Of a stretch of DNA of 64,000 nt, positions 1-8,369 are shown one piece after another (position 1 is the stretch's first letter; every line of letters starts with the position of its first letter). Position numbers and translations under genes: made by a program. Below the pieces are notes generated by a model. It worked only from the letters and a program-made list of their open reading frames with translations. It was not told where the DNA came from and ran no database searches. The DNA is from Agathobaculum massiliense (GTDB taxonomy: Bacteria; Bacillota; Clostridia; Oscillospirales; Butyricicoccaceae): assembly GCF_900291975.1 (NCBI RefSeq), contig NZ_OMPN01000001.1:1-64000 (forward strand), read 5' to 3'.

Positions 1-563
1 TTCTCATATTGTATTTTTTATATCTTAGAAAATCGGGAAGAGAGCAAAGCCTTCTTCATATTGCTGCTGTATTTGTGTTTTGCTATTATCTATTTGGAAT
101 TTTAACCGTAGCAGGTATTGGCTATACAAGCACAATATCATTTAGTCCAAAGATTTCCCTGATTCCGTTTCTCGGTATGATAACCGGACCAATAGATACT
201 ATACTTAATTTAATTTTATTTGTACCTTTAGGAGTTTTCCTGCCATTTCTGTATAAAAAGTATCATCACATAAAGACAGTTGCATTAACTGGCTTTCTAT
301 TCTCTTTATCTGTTGAAATTGTTCAGATGTTTGGCTGGGGTTCATCGGATATAAATGACCTTATTATAAATACGGCTGGAGCCTGTTTGGGATATTGGAT
401 TTATTATCTGTTATCAAAAGCTTTGCCGAATAATTTTAGAAAAAAACTTCAATCCGAGAATGTTAATGGTACGGTCGAAGTGCTTTTGTTTGTAATTTAT
501 ATATATATGGTTATGGTTACAGTTCAACCCTGGGTAATCCATGATGTATTGAACATCGGATAA
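1..563 (+). CDS. VanZ family membrane protein (5' end cut by window)
   Basis: The reading frame is open to the window edge, so the N-terminus is probably missing; the first possible internal start is TTG at 9. The visible 184 residues hold four to five hydrophobic segments and the VanZ-family core: LNLILFVPLGVFLP near residue 65, then SVEIVQMFGWGSSDINDLI with the conserved Glu, Gln and Asp-Asn-Asp near residues 100-117, and a final transmembrane helix. VanZ proteins are associated with low-level teicoplanin resistance by an unknown mechanism, but most VanZ-like genes are not linked to van operons and none is seen here. It lies upstream of the MobA/MobL module, so it is probably cargo of the nested element. 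Confidence 0.8.
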   Translation, partial: LILYFLYLRKSGREQSLLHIAAVFVFCYYLFGILTVAGIGYTSTISFSPKISLIPFLGMITGPIDTILNLILFVPLGVFLPFLYKKYHHIKTVALTGFLFSLSVEIVQMFGWGSSDINDLIINTAGACLGYWIYYLLSKALPNNFRKKLQSENVNGTVEVLLFVIYIYMVMVTVQPWVIHDVLNIG

Positions 564-621
564 AGTGTTTTTTCAATATTTCAATAAACAGCACACAACA
601 TAAATAAAATAACCCACTCAC

Positions 622-653
622 AAGGGCAGCCGAGAAAATCGACTGTCCTTTTT
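622..653 (+). terminator. Rho-independent terminator after vanZ-like gene
   Basis: An imperfect 12-bp inverted repeat (622-633 with 639-650, loop of five) is followed by a T run. It lies 60 bp after the VanZ stop and before the DUF3847 gene. Confidence 0.55.
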
Positions 654-685
654 CTATGCCTATGAGCAGAAAGGAGCAACCAACC

Positions 686-982
686 ATGACAAAACCAAAA
701 GAGAAAACCCGCGAGGAACTGCAAGTCGAGATTGAGGACGGAAAGAAGAAAATCCGGCAGTTTGAGAACCGGGAAAAGATGTTGCGTCAGAAGTTATCCA
801 AAGAGGAACGCAGAACGCGCAGCCACCGCCTTATCGTTCGGGGCGCAGTCTTTGAAAGCATTGTGCCGGAAGCAAAGAACATGAGCGACGAGGAAGCCGC
901 AGCACTTCTTAGGCTTGCATTGACGAGTGAGCCGGTACGGAAATATCTGAAAAAACGAGCCGAAAGCGGAAACGCTGAATAA
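686..982 (+). CDS. DUF3847-like small charged protein of MobA/MobL modules
   Basis: A 98-residue, highly charged protein. Its N-terminal half (EKTREELQVEIEDGKKKIRQ and onward) is a probable coiled coil, and the C-terminal half contains EEAAALLRLAL. The start ATG at 686 is chosen because AAGGAG (671-676) lies nine bases upstream; an in-frame ATG at 656 has no SD. It resembles DUF3847 proteins, commonly found directly upstream of MobA/MobL relaxases in Clostridia mobile elements. Its function is not known. Its place next to the oriT at 985-1028 suggests an accessory relaxosome role, which is inference. Confidence 0.65.
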   Translation: MTKPKEKTREELQVEIEDGKKKIRQFENREKMLRQKLSKEERRTRSHRLIVRGAVFESIVPEAKNMSDEEAAALLRLALTSEPVRKYLKKRAESGNAE

Positions 983-984
983 AT

Positions 985-1028
985 CCCTTAGACACTAAGG
1001 GCGCACTTATACACCCTAACGGGCGTGT
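985..1028 (-). other. Probable MOBQ-type origin of transfer (oriT)
   Basis: On the minus strand, 1009-998 reads TAAGTGCGCCCT, the core nic sequence I recall for the IncQ/RSF1010 (MOBQ) class. Just upstream on that strand is a hairpin made by 1021-1028 and 1011-1016, with a TTAG-type loop and one bulged base. On the other side, CCCTTA (985-990) and TAAGGG (996-1001) form a second small hairpin. A hairpin beside the nic core, directly upstream of a MobA/MobL gene, is the usual MOBQ layout. Confidence 0.7.
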
Positions 1029-1224
1029 GCGCTCTGCCGAGGGCTTTATCTTCGCACAGGGATTTTACTCCGCGCTACGATTGGCGGCTTTGCCGCAGAC
1101 AGGGGACGCTACACTTCCCCTGCGACAGCTTGCGCTGTCTACCCTTTTGTGTACTTGCGGAAACCGAACACCTTGCTACGCAAGCTATTCATTTTCCACA
1201 AGTTTTATATCCGCTATACTGGAG

Positions 1225-2742
1225 GTGATACCCATAGCCATTTACCATTGTAACATCAGCATAGTCAGCCGGGGCAAAGGTAAATCAGCCGTTGCCGCAG
1301 CCGCCTACCGAAGCGGCGAAAAGCTGACAAACGAGTGGGACGGAATGACCCACGACTACACCCGCAAAGGCGGCGTTGTCCATACCGAAATCATGCTGCC
1401 GCCCCATGCCCCGCCCTCTTTCTCTGACCGTTCTACACTATGGAACAGCGTGGAGCTTTATGAGAAAGCCGGGAACGCCCAGCTTGCGCGTGAGATTGAC
1501 GCAGCACTCCCCATAGAATTATCACGAGAGGAACAGATACGGCTTGTCCGGGAATACTGTTCCTCTCAATTTGTTTCCAAAGGAATGTGCGTGGATTTTG
1601 CTATCCATGACACCGACAGCGGCAACCCCCATTGTCATATCATGCTAACTATGCGACCACTTGACGAGCGCGGCGCATGGGCGGCGAAATCTAAAAAGGA
1701 ATATGACCTTGACGAGAACGGCGAGCGCATACGCTTGCCAAGCGGCAGATACAAGACCCACAAAGTTGACCTCACAGGTTGGAACGACAAAGGCAACGCC
1801 CTCTTGTGGCGTAAGGCGTGGGCTGATATTTCAAACAGCTATCTTGAACGCGCCGGAAGCACAGAGCGTATCGACCACCGCAGCAACGCCGAGAGAGGAA
1901 TTGACGAGATACCTACTGTCCACATGGGCGTAGCCGCCTGCCAAATGGAGAAGAAAGGCATAGCCACCGAGAAAGGCGAACTGAACCGGACTATCCGAAA
2001 ATCAAATAGACTGATAAAGGAAATCCGGGCGCAGATCGGCAACCTCAAAGAATGGATTGCCGGACTGCTTGCGGCGTGGGAAACCGCCCCAAGAAAACTA
2101 CAGCCGCCGAAGTCCCCGAACCTTGCAAATCTTTTGATGAAGTATTTGAGCGTTCAGAGGGAAAAGAGCCGGAAGTATTCGCAGAACTGGCAGCATCAAC
2201 ACGCAGCCGACGAACTGAAAACCATATCACAGGCAGCGAATTATCTTGCGGAGCATGGTATCTCCACTCTTGACGAGTTGGACGCTTCTCTTTCCTCTGT
2301 CAGTGATGAAGCCTTTTCTATCCGGGAGGGAATGAAAACCGCCGAGCAGCGCATGAAAGAGCTGCAAAAGCTGATAGAGAACGGCGAGAATTATTTGCAG
2401 TATAAGCCCATTCATGCCGAACTGAAAAAGCTGAAAAATGGCTGGACGAACAAACGAGATAAGTATGAGGAAGCCCACCGCGCCGAGCTGACTCTATGGA
2501 ACGCAGCAAGCCGCTATCTCCATGCAAATCTGACGGATACAAAGACGCTGCCTATCTCCGAATGGAAACAGGAATACGCTGACCTCAAAGCGCAGAGAGA
2601 TACCGACTACACCAAACTGAAAGCTGCCCGCGCCGAAGTTGCCGAGCTTCAGAAGATACGCAAATGCGTGGATATTGCGCTGAAAGCCGAGCAGCCGGAG
2701 CAGACACAGAACCGCACCAAGCGGCAGGAACAGGAGAGATAA
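1225..2742 (+). CDS. MobA/MobL family relaxase (MOBQ)
   Basis: A DNA strand transferase that would nick oriT and pilot single-stranded DNA during mobilization. The N-terminal part is a MobA/MobL domain: IYHCNISIVSRGKGKSAVAA near the start, then the histidine triad HDTDSGNPHCHIMLT (His128, His136, His138). The C-terminal ~250 residues are charged and helical, without the primase domain of RSF1010 MobA. The start is uncertain. GTG at 1225 overlaps the SD. ATA at 1234 sits exactly where family members begin (Met-Ala-Ile-Tyr-His) and eight bases after GGAGG (1221-1225). It lies 200 bp downstream of the oriT and upstream of the primase gene. This relaxase differs from the MOBP enzyme at 23754-25103, so the window has two mobilization systems. 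Confidence 0.88.
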   Translation: MIPIAIYHCNISIVSRGKGKSAVAAAAYRSGEKLTNEWDGMTHDYTRKGGVVHTEIMLPPHAPPSFSDRSTLWNSVELYEKAGNAQLAREIDAALPIELSREEQIRLVREYCSSQFVSKGMCVDFAIHDTDSGNPHCHIMLTMRPLDERGAWAAKSKKEYDLDENGERIRLPSGRYKTHKVDLTGWNDKGNALLWRKAWADISNSYLERAGSTERIDHRSNAERGIDEIPTVHMGVAACQMEKKGIATEKGELNRTIRKSNRLIKEIRAQIGNLKEWIAGLLAAWETAPRKLQPPKSPNLANLLMKYLSVQREKSRKYSQNWQHQHAADELKTISQAANYLAEHGISTLDELDASLSSVSDEAFSIREGMKTAEQRMKELQKLIENGENYLQYKPIHAELKKLKNGWTNKRDKYEEAHRAELTLWNAASRYLHANLTDTKTLPISEWKQEYADLKAQRDTDYTKLKAARAEVAELQKIRKCVDIALKAEQPEQTQNRTKRQEQER

Positions 2743-2748
2743 AGAAAA

Positions 2749-2780
2749 GGACGGGCAAGCTATTTTGCCTGTCCGTCCTA
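2749..2780 (+). terminator. Terminator after mobA/mobL gene
   Basis: GGACGGGCAA (2749-2758) pairs with TTGCCTGTCC (2765-2774) with one G-T wobble, close after the relaxase stop. The T tract is weak. Confidence 0.45.
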
Positions 2781-2819
2781 AATGTTTTCTGATAAAATGG
2801 ACGCTATTGATACCTAATA

Positions 2820-3239
2820 TTAAAACCAACTTGCTCTTTCGTCCCTAAATTCGGGCTGGTCACTATGCTCATAAGGATTATAATTATTCAAATTGCAACC
2901 AAACTCTTTCAATGATTTTATTTTATTATCCTTTGTCCATTCAACCAGCGAAATTCCATCAAATTCCTCTATGCTCCCATTGTTCATTTCATTTTTGAAA
3001 TACCACTCCACAATCGTCTGATTTCCTTTGTGGAAAAATTGTTTGATTTCCCAAGCAACGACTTTGCCACGAGTATTCCATTCCTGAAACCAGTGTTTTA
3101 CGATTTGACGGTTATTATATTTTGGACTCCAACTTTCAGTATAAATTACATCTTCTGCAAAAATATCATCAATACCTAAATCCTGTTTTGTAAGCCACAT
3201 TTCAAACCATAAGTGAATAATTTTTTCTCTTTCATTCAC
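2820..3239 (-). CDS. SnoaL/NTF2-like fold protein
   Basis: A 139-residue protein with an NTF2-like (SnoaL) pattern: helical N-terminus, then VIYTESWSPKYNNRQIVKHW, VVAWEIKQFFHKGNQTIVEW and FDGISLVEWTKDNKIKSLKE, the alternating strands of this cone-shaped fold. The substrate is unknown; family members include isomerases, hydrolases and non-enzymatic binders. GTG at 3239 is chosen over an ATG at 3278 because GAGGTG lies just upstream and the domain starts there. It is the only leftward gene in the first 23 kb and is more A+T-rich than its neighbours, which suggests separately acquired cargo. Confidence 0.65.
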   Translation of the reverse strand: MNEREKIIHLWFEMWLTKQDLGIDDIFAEDVIYTESWSPKYNNRQIVKHWFQEWNTRGKVVAWEIKQFFHKGNQTIVEWYFKNEMNNGSIEEFDGISLVEWTKDNKIKSLKEFGCNLNNYNPYEHSDQPEFRDERASWF

Positions 3240-3328
3240 AATCCAGCACCTCACTAACTTCCGATTTTTCGGTTTCATTCTACATCAAAACTATGAACAA
3301 TTCAACCACAGAAAGAGAGGTATCAACT

Positions 3329-5206
3329 ATGTATTACACCCAAGAACAAATAGACCGCGCCAACCAAGCCGACCTTGTTTCTTTTCTGCAAGGACAGGGC
3401 GAGCAGCTTACCCGCGCCGGACAGGAATACCGTTGGAAACGGCATGACAGCTTGACTATCCGGGGAAACAAATGGTACAGGCACAGCCAAAGCAAAGGCG
3501 GCGCACCCATTGATTTTGTCATGGAGTTTTTCGGAAAGAGCTTTACCGAAGCCGTAGAACTGCTGACGGGAGAAAAAGGCGCAGCACCGCCGCCGGACAG
3601 ACCAAGCCCCGCGTCCTTTTCTGACTTCCGATTGCCGCCCCGCAATCCCGACAACCGCATAGCGAGGAACTACCTCACAGCCGTCCGCCGCATTGATGAA
3701 GATGTGTCGGGCTTTTTCTTTTCCACCGGGGATATTTACGAGGAAGCCGCCCACCATAACGCCGTATTCGTAGGGCGGGACGAGGACGGAGTACCACGCT
3801 ACGCCCACCAGCGCGGCACAGCCAGGAACTTCCGGCTTGATGTGAAAGGCAGCGACAAAGCCTTTAACTTCTGCTATCGGGGCGAGGGCGAAAGATTGTT
3901 TGTCTTTGAAGCCCCTATTGACCTGTTATCTTTTCTCTGTCTGTTCAAAAAGGACTGGCAGAAGCAAAGCTATCTTGCGCTGGGTGGCGTGGGAGATAAA
4001 GCCCTTATGCGCTTTCTCTCTGACCGCCCGAACATCAAGACCGTATATCTCTGCCTTGACAGCGACCAAGCCGGAAACGACGCTTGCAGCCGCCTTGTGG
4101 AGCTTATGCCGGAGGGCTTGACCGTCCACCGCCTTATTCCTCTTTTCAAAGACTGGAACGAGGTGCAGACGCGCCGGAATGAAATCACAGACGGGAAATA
4201 TCTGCGGGAAGCTGTCTATGGCTTGAAAGAGCCGCCACAGGAAGAAACCGTTGAGATTATCCGCATGAGCGAGGTTGACACACAGACCGTTGAATGGCTA
4301 TGGAAACCGTATATCCCCTTTGGGAAAGTAACCATAGTACAGGGCAACCCCGGCGAGGGAAAGACCACCTTTGCGTTGCGCCTTGCCGCTGCCTGTACCA
4401 CTGGCGGAGCGCTTCCGGGCATGAAGCCCATGCAGCCGTTTCAAGTGATTTATCAGACCGCCGAGGACGGTTTGGGCGATACCGTCAAGCCCCGCTTGAT
4501 AGAAGCCGCCGCAGACCTTGACAGGGTGCTTGTGATTGATGAAGCAAAACGGGAGCTTACCCTGTCCGACGAGCGCATAGAGAAAGCAATCATACAGAAC
4601 GGGGCGCGTCTGATTATCCTTGACCCCATACAGGCGTATATGGGCGACAAAGCCGACATGAACAAGGCAAACGAGGTGCGCCCCATTTTTCGCCGCCTTG
4701 CCGAAGTTGCGGAGCGTACCGGGTGCGCTGTTATCCTTATCGGACACCTCAACAAAGCTGCCGGAGGACAGAGCGCATACAGGGGCTTAGGTTCTATCGA
4801 CTTTAGAGCCGCAGCAAGGAGCGTCCTTTTAATCGGGCGCGTGAAGCGTGAGCCGAATGTGCGTGTTATCATTCACGACAAATCTTCCCTTGCGCCGGAG
4901 GGAAAGCCCGTTGCCTTTTGCCTTGACCCGGAAACAGGCTTTGAGTGGATAGGCGAATATGATATAACCGCCGACGAGTTGCTGTCCGGCGCGGGCGGCA
5001 ATAACGCCACCAAAACCGAACAGGCTGAAAAGCTGATACTTGAGCTACTGGCAAACGGAAAAGAGCTTGCCAGCGAGGACATAGAGAAAGCCGCAGTCGA
5101 CGCGGGGATTTCTGCCCGTACTGTCCGGGCGGCAAAGAAAAACCTTGACGGGCGCATTACCTCAAAGCGTATCGGCGCAGCATGGTATCATGCCCTAAAA
5201 AAGTGA
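3329..5206 (+). CDS. Primase-helicase fusion: CHC2/DUF3991-like + Toprim + RepA-like AAA ATPase
   Basis: A 625-residue replication protein. The N-terminus (SLTIRGNKWYRHSQSKGG) resembles a primase-type DUF3991/CHC2-like domain. It is followed by a Toprim-like segment with LFVFEAPIDLLS and TVYLCLDSDQAGNDA (acidic residues around 250). Next is a RecA-like RepA helicase domain: Walker A GNPGEGKTT near residues 339-347, Walker B LIILDPIQAYMGD, and VILIGHLNKAAGG. The C-terminus is a small winged-helix-like region. Such genes follow MobA/MobL in many Clostridia elements and may prime and unwind DNA after transfer. Start ATG 3329 follows GAGAGG; an ATG at 3293 lacks an SD. Iteron-like repeats lie directly downstream. 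Confidence 0.82.
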   Translation: MYYTQEQIDRANQADLVSFLQGQGEQLTRAGQEYRWKRHDSLTIRGNKWYRHSQSKGGAPIDFVMEFFGKSFTEAVELLTGEKGAAPPPDRPSPASFSDFRLPPRNPDNRIARNYLTAVRRIDEDVSGFFFSTGDIYEEAAHHNAVFVGRDEDGVPRYAHQRGTARNFRLDVKGSDKAFNFCYRGEGERLFVFEAPIDLLSFLCLFKKDWQKQSYLALGGVGDKALMRFLSDRPNIKTVYLCLDSDQAGNDACSRLVELMPEGLTVHRLIPLFKDWNEVQTRRNEITDGKYLREAVYGLKEPPQEETVEIIRMSEVDTQTVEWLWKPYIPFGKVTIVQGNPGEGKTTFALRLAAACTTGGALPGMKPMQPFQVIYQTAEDGLGDTVKPRLIEAAADLDRVLVIDEAKRELTLSDERIEKAIIQNGARLIILDPIQAYMGDKADMNKANEVRPIFRRLAEVAERTGCAVILIGHLNKAAGGQSAYRGLGSIDFRAAARSVLLIGRVKREPNVRVIIHDKSSLAPEGKPVAFCLDPETGFEWIGEYDITADELLSGAGGNNATKTEQAEKLILELLANGKELASEDIEKAAVDAGISARTVRAAKKNLDGRITSKRIGAAWYHALKK

Positions 5207-5208
5207 AC

Positions 5209-5265
5209 TGGCAAAATCCAAGTGGCAAAATCCAGATACCTTGCCACTTTGCCACTTCGCCACTT
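5209..5265. repeat. Iteron-like TGGCAAA / TTTGCCA repeat cluster
   Basis: Two direct copies of TGGCAAAATCCA (5209-5220 and 5223-5234) are followed by three tandem inverted copies of the type TTGCCACTT (5241-5249, 5249-5257, and a variant ending at 5265). They begin three bases after the RepA-like gene stop. They may be initiator-binding iterons of a replication origin or, less likely, a complex terminator. Confidence 0.5.
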
Positions 5266-5425
5266 CAACCATAATCCCACAGCCTCATGTATGACCGCGT
5301 GGGGCTTTATCGTGGAAAAAAGAGCCTATGTTGCGTCAATAACTCAAAAAGGCACTTGACAAAACGCTTCATGGGGCAACGCCGAAGATATAAAGCCCTA
5401 CACAGACCCGGTATTTCAGAATAAC

Positions 5426-6865
5426 GTGCTGCTGACACAGACGGAACGGCTTACCATGAACAGCCGCCCGAAGCAGCCGAAATATGCAAGGAATAAAAAT
5501 ATCCTTGTTATCGGGGGAAGCGGCAGCGGCAAGACGAGATTTTTTGTGAAGCCCAACTTAATGCAAATGCACTCAAGCTACGTTGTAACCGACCCGAAAG
5601 GTACGGTTTTAGTCGAGTGTGGGAAGCTCTTACAGCGGGGCGGCTACCGGATAAAAGTGCTGAACACGATAAACTTCAAAAAAAGCATGAAATACAATCC
5701 CTTTGCCTATATCCGCAGCGAGAAAGACATTTTGAAACTGGTAAATACCTTGATTGCCAACACCAAAGGGGACGGGGAAAAAGCCGGGGAGGATTTTTGG
5801 GTAAAATCGGAACGGCTCTTTTACTGCGCCCTTATCGGCTACATTTGGTATGAAGCCCCGGAGGAAGAAAAAAACTTCACGACGCTGCTTGAAATGATAA
5901 ATGCGTCGGAAGCCCGCGAGGACGACCCGGAATTTCAGTCCCCCGTTGACCTCATGTTTGAACGGTTGGAGGAAAAAGACCCGGAACACTTTGCCGTCCG
6001 ACAGTATAAGAAATTCCTGTTATCTGCGGGAAAGACACGAAGCTCTATCCTCATTTCCTGCGGTGCGCGGCTTGCCCCCTTTGACATTAAAGAGCTGCGC
6101 GACCTTATGGAAACCGACGAAATGGAGCTTGACACCATAGGCGACCGCAAGACCGCCCTGTTTGTTATCATCAGCGACACTGACGATACCTTTAACTTTG
6201 TGGTTTCAATCCTTTATACGCAGCTTTTCAATCTTCTTTGCGACAAGGCAGATGATGAATACGGCGGCAGGCTGCCCGTCCATGTGCGCTGTCTGTTAGA
6301 CGAGTTTGCAAATATCGGGCAGATACCGAAGTTTGAAAAGCTCATAGCCACTATCCGAAGCCGGGAAATCTCTGCTTCAATCATTCTGCAAAGCCAGTCG
6401 CAGCTAAAGGCGATATACAAAGATAACGCCGATACCATAGCCGGCAACTGCGACACCACCCTTTTCTTGGGCGGCAAGGAGAAAACCACCCTCAAAGAAA
6501 TGTCGGAAATCTTGGGGAAAGAAACCATTGACAGCTTCAATACTTCCGAGAACCGGGGGCGGGAGGTATCGCATGGGCTGAACTATCAGAAGTTAGGCAA
6601 GCAGCTTATGACGGAAGATGAAATAGCGGTTATGGACGGCGGGAAATGTATTTTACAGCTTAGAGGAGTGCGCCCGTTCTTCTCTGATAAGTACGACATT
6701 ACAAAGCACCCCAACTACAAATACCTGTCTGATTATGACAAAAAAAATACCTTTGATATGGAAAAGCATTTAAGGCGCAGACCCGCCCTTGTAAAGCCGG
6801 ACGAACCCTTTGACTACTACGAAATCAGCGAAGCAGATTTGCAGGAGGACACCGACCATGAATAG
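5426..6865 (+). CDS. VirD4-like coupling protein (CD1115 type), N-terminally truncated
   Basis: The coupling ATPase that brings the relaxase-DNA complex to the conjugation channel. Walker A is GGSGSGKTR (Lys36); Walker B and the RecA-like core follow (VRCLLDEFANIGQIPKFEKL), with the C-terminal TraG/TraD-type region. It has 479 residues, whereas relatives are about 600 because they begin with a transmembrane N-terminal domain. That domain is missing. Family-like coding continues upstream from the GTG at 5426 to about 5363 (WGNAEDIKPYTDPVFQ) and then meets a stop at 5357-5359. The GTG has no clear SD. I infer that insertion of the MobA/MobL-RepA module removed the 5' part. The product may be an unanchored ATPase or non-functional. 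Confidence 0.8.
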   Translation: MLLTQTERLTMNSRPKQPKYARNKNILVIGGSGSGKTRFFVKPNLMQMHSSYVVTDPKGTVLVECGKLLQRGGYRIKVLNTINFKKSMKYNPFAYIRSEKDILKLVNTLIANTKGDGEKAGEDFWVKSERLFYCALIGYIWYEAPEEEKNFTTLLEMINASEAREDDPEFQSPVDLMFERLEEKDPEHFAVRQYKKFLLSAGKTRSSILISCGARLAPFDIKELRDLMETDEMELDTIGDRKTALFVIISDTDDTFNFVVSILYTQLFNLLCDKADDEYGGRLPVHVRCLLDEFANIGQIPKFEKLIATIRSREISASIILQSQSQLKAIYKDNADTIAGNCDTTLFLGGKEKTTLKEMSEILGKETIDSFNTSENRGREVSHGLNYQKLGKQLMTEDEIAVMDGGKCILQLRGVRPFFSDKYDITKHPNYKYLSDYDKKNTFDMEKHLRRRPALVKPDEPFDYYEISEADLQEDTDHE

Positions 6866-7028
6866 ACGTATCCGAAAGAAAAAGGATAAGAAAATCACAG
6901 AAGCCATAAACGGACTTATCTCCATTGCCGAGTGGCAGGAAAGACAGCGGCAGGCTGCTATCCAGCAGTTTGTGAAACGGTGTGAAGCCTTGTATGAGCA
7001 GCAACGAAAGGAGGAATTGACGCAGTAA
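6858..7028 (+). CDS. Small basic hypothetical protein downstream of coupling protein
   Basis: A 56-residue, Lys/Arg/Gln-rich, probably helical protein whose ATG (6858) overlaps the coupling-protein stop, indicating translational coupling. No domain is recognised. Its position suggests a conjugation-accessory role, which is inference only. Confidence 0.5.
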   Translation: MNRRIRKKKDKKITEAINGLISIAEWQERQRQAAIQQFVKRCEALYEQQRKEELTQ

Positions 7029-7146
7029 CAAAATTTATGAGTGGGTGCAGAATACGCGCCCCTACTGGAAAATCCATAACGCCCACACTTAAAAACCGAA
7101 TACCGCCGCGCGGCAGAATTTTACGCAGCGTGGGGACTTACGACCG

Positions 7147-7176
7147 CGGCAGTTACAAAACTGACCGCCGTTTTTT
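7147..7176 (+). terminator. Terminator- or attenuator-like hairpin before Maff2 gene
   Basis: CGGCAGTT (7147-7154) can pair with AACT (7159-7162) and GCCG (7167-7170) around a short bulge, followed by six T. A second hairpin, GCCGCA-TT-TGCGGC (7197-7210), lies just before the Maff2 SD. The rest of 7029-7223 has no intact gene. Confidence 0.4.
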
Positions 7177-7223
7177 ATGCCCTTTTTAGGGGGCAAGCCG
7201 CATTTGCGGCAGAAAGGAGCTTT

Positions 7224-7439
7224 ATGGAATTTTTTAACTCTGCTATCGACGTATTACAGACCCTTGTTATCGCACTGGGCGCAGGCTTAGGCATTTGGGG
7301 CGTTATCAATCTCTTGGAGGGATATGGAAACGACAATCCGGGTGCAAAATCACAGGGCATTAAGCAGCTTATGGCGGGCGGCGGTGTTGCCCTTATCGGC
7401 ACTATCCTTGTACCTCTGCTTTCCGGTCTGTTCGGATAA
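7224..7439 (+). CDS. Maff2 family small membrane protein
   Basis: A 71-residue protein with two hydrophobic helices around a Gly-rich loop (LVIALGAGLGIWGVINLLEG and GGGVALIGTILVPLLSG), matching the Maff2 family found in Tn1549/CTn transfer regions. Its size and topology recall VirB2/TrbC pilin-like subunits; the pilin-like role is inference. SD AAAGGAGC lies just before the ATG. The VirB6-like gene follows 18 bp later. Confidence 0.85.
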   Translation: MEFFNSAIDVLQTLVIALGAGLGIWGVINLLEGYGNDNPGAKSQGIKQLMAGGGVALIGTILVPLLSGLFG

Positions 7440-7457
7440 GTTTACGGAGGGTAGCCT

Positions 7458-8327
7458 ATGGAGAGCATACTTGACGCGATTAACGAATGGATAAAGGAAA
7501 TCCTTATCGGCGCGATAAACGGTAATCTGTCAACTATGTTCGGGGACGTAAACGAAAAAGTAGGCACCATTGCAGCGGAGGTAGGCAAGACCCCGCAGGG
7601 GTGGAACGCAAACATTTTCAGCATGATACAAAATCTGTCGGAAAATGTGATTGTACCCATTGCGGGGCTTGTCATTACCTATGTCCTCTGTTATGAGCTT
7701 ATCAGCATGGTAACGGAAAAAAACAATATGCACGACGTTGACACTTTTATGTTCTTTAAGTGGTTTTTCAAAGCCTTTGTTGCCGTTTTCTTGGTAACGC
7801 ATACCTTTGATATAACAATGGCAGTCTTTGATATGGCGCAGCATATTGTGTCCGGCGCGGCGGGGGTAATCGGCGGCGATACGAATATCGACGTAACCGA
7901 AGCCCTTGCCGCCATGCAGGAGGGACTAAAAGATATGGAAATCCCCGAACTACTGTTACTTGTCATGGAAACGAGCCTTGTAAGCCTTTGTATGAAAATC
8001 ATGTCCGTACTGATAACCGTTATCCTCTACGGAAGAATGATTGAGATATACGCCTACTGTTCCGTTTCCCCTATCCCTTTTGCCACCATGACAAACCGGG
8101 AATGGGGACAGATTGGGAACAACTACCTAAAGGGGCTGTTTGCACTGGGCTTTCAAGGCTTCCTCATTATGATATGCGTCGGCATTTACGCAGTTTTAGT
8201 AGGCGAAATGGTGGTAGCGGACAATCTGCACAGCGCGATTTTTTCCCTTGCAGCCTATACCGTTATCCTCTGTTTCTCCCTGTTCAAATCCGGCGCACTG
8301 GCAAAATCTATTTTTAATGCACATTAA
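7458..8327 (+). CDS. VirB6/TrbL-like conjugal transfer membrane protein (CD1112/CD0415 type)
   Basis: A 289-residue polytopic membrane protein with about five to six transmembrane helices (for example IVPIAGLVITYVLCYELISM, SVLITVILYGRMIEIYAYCS and a C-terminal pair). Such proteins form part of the inner-membrane channel of type IV secretion systems. The N-terminal ~55 residues are amphipathic. SD GGAGGG lies upstream of the ATG. It sits between Maff2 and PrgI in the usual order of Tn1549-type elements. Confidence 0.82.
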   Translation: MESILDAINEWIKEILIGAINGNLSTMFGDVNEKVGTIAAEVGKTPQGWNANIFSMIQNLSENVIVPIAGLVITYVLCYELISMVTEKNNMHDVDTFMFFKWFFKAFVAVFLVTHTFDITMAVFDMAQHIVSGAAGVIGGDTNIDVTEALAAMQEGLKDMEIPELLLLVMETSLVSLCMKIMSVLITVILYGRMIEIYAYCSVSPIPFATMTNREWGQIGNNYLKGLFALGFQGFLIMICVGIYAVLVGEMVVADNLHSAIFSLAAYTVILCFSLFKSGALAKSIFNAH

Positions 8328-8369
8328 CATAGCACAAGCGGGAAAGTCCCGCAGAAAGGAGGTTTTTTC

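Noticed and set aside
1025-1228. 67-residue rightward frame between oriT and relaxase gene
   Set aside because: It overlaps the oriT hairpin, has no SD and no domain; composition fits a non-coding spacer.
1-5400. vanB-type vancomycin-resistance operon as in Tn1549
   Set aside because: Only a VanZ-like gene is seen; no vanH, ligase, vanX, vanS or vanR homologue occurs in the window. The two-component system at 29-31 kb belongs with a lantibiotic-type transporter.
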